A DNA stretch of 64,000 nt, taken from the NCBI RefSeq assembly GCF_000695625.1, contig NZ_JMQI01000068.1, forward strand, positions 62,001 through 126,000. Direction: 5' to 3'. This DNA comes from Amycolatopsis rifamycinica. GTDB lineage: Bacteria > Actinomycetota > Actinomycetes > Mycobacteriales > Pseudonocardiaceae. Below are positions 60,307 to 64,000 of this stretch, in pieces. The notes below the pieces were generated by a model that ran no database searches, was not told the DNA's origin, and saw only the letters and a list, made by a program, of their open reading frames with translations. The position numbers and the translations under genes are program-made. How positions within the stretch are numbered: position 1 is the first letter of the stretch; each line of letters opens with the position of its first letter.

Positions 60307-61682
60307 AGCCCGATCACCGGGGGCACCGTCCGCTCGTCGGAGCCGCCGAAGATGCTCTCCGGATCCGCCTCCACCAGGTACGACGCGCGCTGGTGCTCCG
60401 CGTCCTCCTCACCCTTGCCGCCCTTGGCGCCGTGGCCCATGCCGCCCATCCCCGGCGCGCCCGGCTTGCCCGCCGTGCCGCCGCGGCCCCTGCCGGCCGC
60501 GCCGGCACGTCCTTCGCCTGGGACGCCGGCTCCGGTCGCCGAGCCCGGACCGCGGGCACCCGGACCGCGGGCTCCCGCGCCGGTGCCGCCGCCCGCGCCG
60601 GACGACGAGCCCGGCCCGAAGCCGCCGCCAGGGCCGAAACCAGGCCCGAAGCCCGGACCGGACCCACCTCCGGGACCGAATCCGGTCCCCGGTGGCTGGT
60701 AGCCCGGCGGGTACTGCGCCGACGGCGGCACGTAACCCTGCGCACGCACACTGTCGTCCACACCGGACGCGGGCGATCCCGGCGGTGTGACGTGCCCCGG
60801 CGGCGTCACCTGCCCCGGGGGCGTGACCTGACCCGGCGGTGGTGGCTGGACGACGGGCGGGTGGACGGCCGGCGGCGGCTGCACCTCGGCCCCGATCGGC
60901 CGGTCGTCGCCGGTCGTCGTCCGCTTCCGGGGTTTCGGTTCGACGGGCTTCTTCGGGTCCCGCACCGTGAAGTCGCCGCCGGTGTACTCGCGGAGCTGGC
61001 CGTAGTCGATCGTCCGGGCCGCGGTGTTCGAGCTGGACTGCCGCGAATACGCGGTGTACCGCTCGACGTTCTCCTGGGCCTTGCGGTTGTACTGGTTGAT
61101 CTTGTCTTCGGTGTCGGTGTCCCACGGCGTCGCGACGTCCCAGGCGCTGCGCGTCGGCGGCTGGTCGGTGACGTCCGGGTGCAGCGAGTTCTTCATCCGG
61201 TGGAACTGGTCGATCTGCGTCTGGGCCAGCGTCGAGTTGCGGTCGAGGCTCGTCGAAGCGGAAACCGCCGACGCCGTCAGCGGCTGGAGGCGCTCCCGGG
61301 CCGCGTCCGACGCGCCCCCGGTCCACGCGGATTCGAGGTTCGAAGTCAGTTCGCGCGTGCCCTGTTCGAGCTGGCGCTGGTAAGCCGACTGGTCGATCCC
61401 CGCCTTGTGCACCGTCTGCAGCGACTCGGTGCCGGGCCCGCTCATCACGACCTTGACCAGCTGGCCGGGTGACAGCCCGGCCGCCTGCGGGTTCGCCGCC
61501 CCGGTGCCGGTCTGCGAGCCGATGTACGCCCCCGCGACCGCGCCGGGCAGCCCACCCGCGAGCAGGCCGACGCCCGCCCCGGTCAGGACGTTGCCGAGCC
61601 GCTCACCGCCCGAGGCGACGGCGTGCGCGATCTCGGACCCGACGTGCTTGGCCGCGTCGAGCATGTCGCCGAACAACCCCAC
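60303..61682 (-). CDS. PPE/WXG-type secreted protein with Gly/Pro-rich C-terminus
   Basis: The GTG at 61680-61682 (MGLFGDMLDAAKHVGSEIAH) has GGGGAG about 9 bases upstream and gives 459 residues. An N-terminal Gly-rich hydrophobic stretch (VLTGAGVGLLAGGLPGAVAGAYIG) precedes a helical PPE/WXG-like domain with a WTG turn (NLESAWTGGASDAARERL). A Pro/Gly-rich linker (PPGQVTPPGQV, then GFGPGGG) follows. The C-terminal motif is EADPESIFGGSDERTVPPVIG. It is the first gene of the espG operon and is divergent from the YbaB gene at 61872. Confidence 0.8.
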   Translation of the reverse strand: MGLFGDMLDAAKHVGSEIAHAVASGGERLGNVLTGAGVGLLAGGLPGAVAGAYIGSQTGTGAANPQAAGLSPGQLVKVVMSGPGTESLQTVHKAGIDQSAYQRQLEQGTRELTSNLESAWTGGASDAARERLQPLTASAVSASTSLDRNSTLAQTQIDQFHRMKNSLHPDVTDQPPTRSAWDVATPWDTDTEDKINQYNRKAQENVERYTAYSRQSSSNTAARTIDYGQLREYTGGDFTVRDPKKPVEPKPRKRTTTGDDRPIGAEVQPPPAVHPPVVQPPPPGQVTPPGQVTPPGHVTPPGSPASGVDDSVRAQGYVPPSAQYPPGYQPPGTGFGPGGGSGPGFGPGFGPGGGFGPGSSSGAGGGTGAGARGPGARGPGSATGAGVPGEGRAGAAGRGRGGTAGKPGAPGMGGMGHGAKGGKGEEDAEHQRASYLVEADPESIFGGSDERTVPPVIGL

Positions 61683-61871
61683 CGAACCGCGCTCCCCTCG
61701 CGTTCGATCCCCTCCTGCGTCACGCACGATACCGTGGCGGTTACCGGCTGTGCGAAGAATCGACCGAAAAGGTGCACAGCCCGGGGGAAACCGGAACTCC
61801 CCGGAAACTGTCGGACCGCTGTGCCACACTCGGTGCCCGTACGGCTACTGACGTGAACAGGGGAGGTTCGC

Positions 61872-62387
61872 GTGTCGAATCCTGAGCAGCTGCTGGCGAG
61901 CTTCGACGCCAAGATCGCCGAGGCCAAGCGGCGGGGCGACCGCATGCAGGCCGAGCTGGCGGCGGTCTCCGTGTCCGAGCGCAGCCAGGACGGCCAGATC
62001 GCGGTCAAGGTCAACCACCTCGGCAACCTCGTCGGCCTGGAGATCGGGCACGCGGTGCGGGAGAAGGCGAACCTCGCCGACGAGATCATGCGGACCGTCC
62101 AGCGCGCGCAGAGCAAGCTGGCGGGTGCCGTGCAGGCGGGGATTCCGTCGATCGCGGGCACCGAGACCATGAACGAGCTGGTCCAGCAGCTCCACCGTGA
62201 ATTCCCGGAGCCGGAGCCGCAGGGCTTCGTCGATGGTGGCCCCGCTGCGCCCACGAGCGAGGGGGCGCGCTTCATCGCCGAGGACGAGCCACCGACGCAG
62301 CCGAAGCCGAAGCCGGCGCCACCGCGTCCCGCACCCGAAGCAGGCACCGATGACGACTACTTCAGCGACGGCGACTACCTGCGCTGA
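61872..62387 (+). CDS. YbaB/EbfC-like protein heading an ESX operon
   Basis: The 171-residue protein starts at a GTG preceded by GGGGAGG (61860-61866). It has a helical N-terminus (LLASFDAKIAEAKRRGDRMQAELAAV), a YbaB-like beta unit (SERSQDGQIAVKVNHLGNLVGLEIG) and a helix. A Pro/Lys-rich acidic tail ends DDDYFSDGDYLR. It is analogous in position and length to the YbaB-like gene heading the large toxin module. It begins a rightward operon that continues past the window edge. Confidence 0.8.
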   Translation: MSNPEQLLASFDAKIAEAKRRGDRMQAELAAVSVSERSQDGQIAVKVNHLGNLVGLEIGHAVREKANLADEIMRTVQRAQSKLAGAVQAGIPSIAGTETMNELVQQLHREFPEPEPQGFVDGGPAAPTSEGARFIAEDEPPTQPKPKPAPPRPAPEAGTDDDYFSDGDYLR

Positions 62388-62412
62388 GCACGGGAACGAG
62401 GGAGGGAAGACC

Positions 62413-62736
62413 TTGAACGAGCCGCAGGCGGACATCCGGATCGATCCGGAGCAGTTGCTGTCCCACGCGAAGAAGCTCGAACCGTTCGTCGACCGGTTCG
62501 CGAAGGCGCTGGACGCGGCGGCCCAGGTCGTCGACCCGATGGCGTTCGGCCTCATCGGCCAGGCCAGCGGTCTCGGCGCGCTGTGCGGCGTCGCCCAGAC
62601 CCTGGGGAGCGACTCGATCGGCCACGCGAAGAACGTCGCCCAGGAGCAGATCGACCGCGTACGCACCTGGTCCCAGCACGTCGACTGGCGCGAGCAGGAC
62701 GTCAAGGCGAGCTTGGAAGGCATCCACCTTGACTGA
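62413..62736 (+). CDS. WXG100-like ESX target
   Basis: The TTG at 62413 follows GGAGGGA (62401-62407) and gives 107 residues. The protein is helical (PEQLLSHAKKLEPFVDRFAKALDAAAQVVDP, then IGHAKNVAQEQIDRVRTWSQHVDWREQDVKASLEG) with the size of WXG100 proteins but no WxG turn; GLIGQASGLGALCG occupies the bend. It overlaps the next gene by 8 bp. It probably pairs with the larger WXG protein that follows. Confidence 0.75.
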   Translation: MNEPQADIRIDPEQLLSHAKKLEPFVDRFAKALDAAAQVVDPMAFGLIGQASGLGALCGVAQTLGSDSIGHAKNVAQEQIDRVRTWSQHVDWREQDVKASLEGIHLD

Positions 62737-63712
62737 GAACGCGTTGGTGGCGGAAGCCAAGAAAAAGGTCGACGAAGGGTCCTCGGCGCTCGAGGGCGCC
62801 GGGATGGCGCAGGACTTCTGGGACGCGGCGGCAAAGGCGGCCGACGACGACTGGACCGAAGGTCTGCTGAACCTTGGCTTCGGCGCCGCCGGCGTGATGG
62901 AGTTCGTCCAGGATCCGATCGCCGGTTTGGCCGGCATGGGGCTCGGGTGGCTGATCGAGCACGTCGAGGTCCTGCGTGCTCCGCTCGACTGGGTGACCGG
63001 GAACCAGGAACAGCTCGACGTCATGCAGGAGACGTGGAGTGGCATCAGCGACGAGATCGACGCCGTCGCCAAGGATCTTCTGGACACGGTCAAGGCGGAC
63101 AGCGCGCAGTGGCAGGGGCAGGGCGCGGACGCTTATCGCGCGTTCACCGCCGAACTCGGTGACATGTACTCCGGGGTCGCGGGCGGCGCGAAGGCCATCT
63201 CCGTGCTGATCGACGTCTGCAAGAGCATCCTGAACGTCGTGCGCAGCGTGCTGCGGGATCTGCTCACGGAATGCATCGGCAAGCTGATCAGCATCCTCAT
63301 GCGGTACCCGGGCCCCGCCGCGCCCGCCGGCGTGGCCGGCGAAGGCACGGCCGAGATCGTCAAGTGCGGCCGGCGGATGTCGGAATGGCTGCAGAAGCTC
63401 GTGCGGGCCTTCCGGAAGGGCATCAGCCAGTTCAACCACCTGAGCGGGTTGTTCCGCACCGTTGGCCAGAAGCTGCTCGCGGCGCTGCGGGACGCGGTCC
63501 GGGCGGCACCGGGCGTCGTCAAGGACGGCATCCAGGAGCTGCCCAAGGCCCTCGGTGAAGAAGCCGGGAAGGAAGCGGGCAAGAAAACCGCGGGCGCCTA
63601 CGACGAAGCCGATAAGGAGTACCGCGAGAACCACTACAACGAGAAGAAGCCCGCGGCCGCCGAGCCCGTCTTCCGGCAGCAGGGCGGCCGGCGCATCTCC
63701 GGCTCGATCTAG
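62729..63712 (+). CDS. WXG-type ESX substrate or effector, 327 residues
   Basis: A TTG start lies 5 bp before the previous stop. The protein has a WQG turn (SAQWQGQGADAYRAFTAELG, about residues 126-145) inside a long helical domain. Hydrophobic segments (EGLLNLGFGAAGVMEFV and LIDVCKSILNVVRSVLRDLL) and a Lys/Glu/Ala-rich C-terminus follow. It resembles the N-terminal WXG100-like heads of larger ESX toxins but has no recognisable toxin domain. Downstream genes beyond the window may supply one. Confidence 0.75.
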   Translation: MTENALVAEAKKKVDEGSSALEGAGMAQDFWDAAAKAADDDWTEGLLNLGFGAAGVMEFVQDPIAGLAGMGLGWLIEHVEVLRAPLDWVTGNQEQLDVMQETWSGISDEIDAVAKDLLDTVKADSAQWQGQGADAYRAFTAELGDMYSGVAGGAKAISVLIDVCKSILNVVRSVLRDLLTECIGKLISILMRYPGPAAPAGVAGEGTAEIVKCGRRMSEWLQKLVRAFRKGISQFNHLSGLFRTVGQKLLAALRDAVRAAPGVVKDGIQELPKALGEEAGKEAGKKTAGAYDEADKEYRENHYNEKKPAAAEPVFRQQGGRRISGSI

Positions 63713-63717
63713 CCGCC

Positions 63718-64000
63718 GTGGTGCCGACAACTCCCGGCGGGCCGGAAACGACCGTGGTGCAGGTCCGGCTGCCGATCCACCATCAGCCGTCCGCCCTGCG
63801 GACAAGCGCGGGCTGCCTGGCGTTCCTCGGCCTCGCGCCCGCCGTCGCCGCCGGACTGCTGGTGTGGGCGCGCAGCCATGACCCGGTCGCGCGCTTGGTC
63901 GCGCCCGCGCTCGGCGTGCTCGCGATGCTGTGCTTCTGCAGCTGGCCGATCATGCGGTGGTACATGCGCCGCAACGGCTCGCTGGTGACGGCGACGGTCG
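63718..64000 (+). CDS. Membrane protein of the ESX operon (3' end outside window)
   Basis: Translated by hand from a GTG at 63718 (a GTG at 63721 is equally possible): VVPTTPGGPETTVVQVRLPI. Two hydrophobic segments follow, AFLGLAPAVAAGLLVW and LVAPALGVLAMLCFCSWPIM, and then a basic loop RWYMRRNGS. It begins 5 bp after the preceding stop. The family is not recognised, and the gene is cut by the window edge. Confidence 0.65.
   Translation, partial: MVPTTPGGPETTVVQVRLPIHHQPSALRTSAGCLAFLGLAPAVAAGLLVWARSHDPVARLVAPALGVLAMLCFCSWPIMRWYMRRNGSLVTATV

Overview
The window is a contiguous piece of a high-GC actinomycete chromosome spanning the replication origin. The gene order dciA-recF-gnd-dnaN-oriC-dnaA-rpmH-rnpA-yidD-yidC-jag-rsmG-parA-parB, followed by cwlM-trxA-trxB-antisigma-sigM-pseudokinase-murJ-DUF6049-mutT4-pcnA, is the conserved origin-proximal order also seen around dnaA in Mycobacterium. 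The very high GC, the Ddl and aminotransferase genes between parB and cwlM, and the large type VII (ESX) effector genes suggest a member of the Pseudonocardiales, possibly Amycolatopsis. The genus is an inference.

Layout. 1-4670: dciA (cut by the window edge), recF, gnd and dnaN on the minus strand, then oriC with many DnaA boxes. 4671-9566: dnaA (minus), then the divergent rpmH-rnpA-yidD-yidC-jag run. 9567-12504: parS sites, rsmG, parA, parB. 12590-17160: a shared terminator, a D-Ala-D-Ala ligase, a PLP aminotransferase, a GNAT protein and the amidase-like CwlM. 17443-28104: thioredoxin pair with an ECF-type promoter, anti-sigma/sigma pair, a stand-alone pseudokinase with an extracellular domain, a MurJ flippase with a very long Pro/Arg/Asp-rich N-terminus, a DUF6049 membrane protein and a NUDIX hydrolase. 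28206-31817: CCA-adding enzyme, an orphan membrane histidine kinase, a methyltransferase.

31804-50072 is the most unusual part. It is a minus-strand operon that starts with a YbaB-like protein and a WXG100-like protein and continues into a 2742-residue secreted-effector candidate. The effector has a WXG100-like head, about 1060 residues of low-complexity linker, two ADP-ribosyltransferase (ART) domains, two papain-like (Tox-PL) domains (the first lacking its catalytic residues) and a RelA/SpoT-like tip. Downstream come a 151-residue orphan and four chimeric proteins: two join a YezG/DUF600-like immunity domain to a TNT (NADase-fold) domain that lacks the expected catalytic residues, and two join a YrhB/Imm35-like domain to ADP-ribosylglycohydrolase (ARH) domains, of which one ARH domain looks intact. 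I read this as a polymorphic-toxin module centred on NAD/ADP-ribose chemistry with its own reversal enzyme. GC content falls to about 60-65% at the toxin tip and the 151-residue gene, as expected for a swapped toxin-tip/immunity cassette.

50165-58484: MFS transporter, YqgE, an SdpI-like membrane protein, a phytase-type esterase-like secreted protein, leuS behind a possible Leu-rich leader peptide and hairpin, an SDR oxidoreductase and a TetR regulator. 58557-64000: a second ESX-associated locus with two divergent operons (PPE-like protein, EspG, a helical protein, a DUF3558 lipoprotein; and YbaB, two WXG-type proteins, a membrane protein cut by the window edge). No Ecc secretion core is present in the window.

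Domain names come from recognising sequence patterns by eye; no database search was possible. No tRNA, rRNA, CRISPR array, transposase or prophage was seen.
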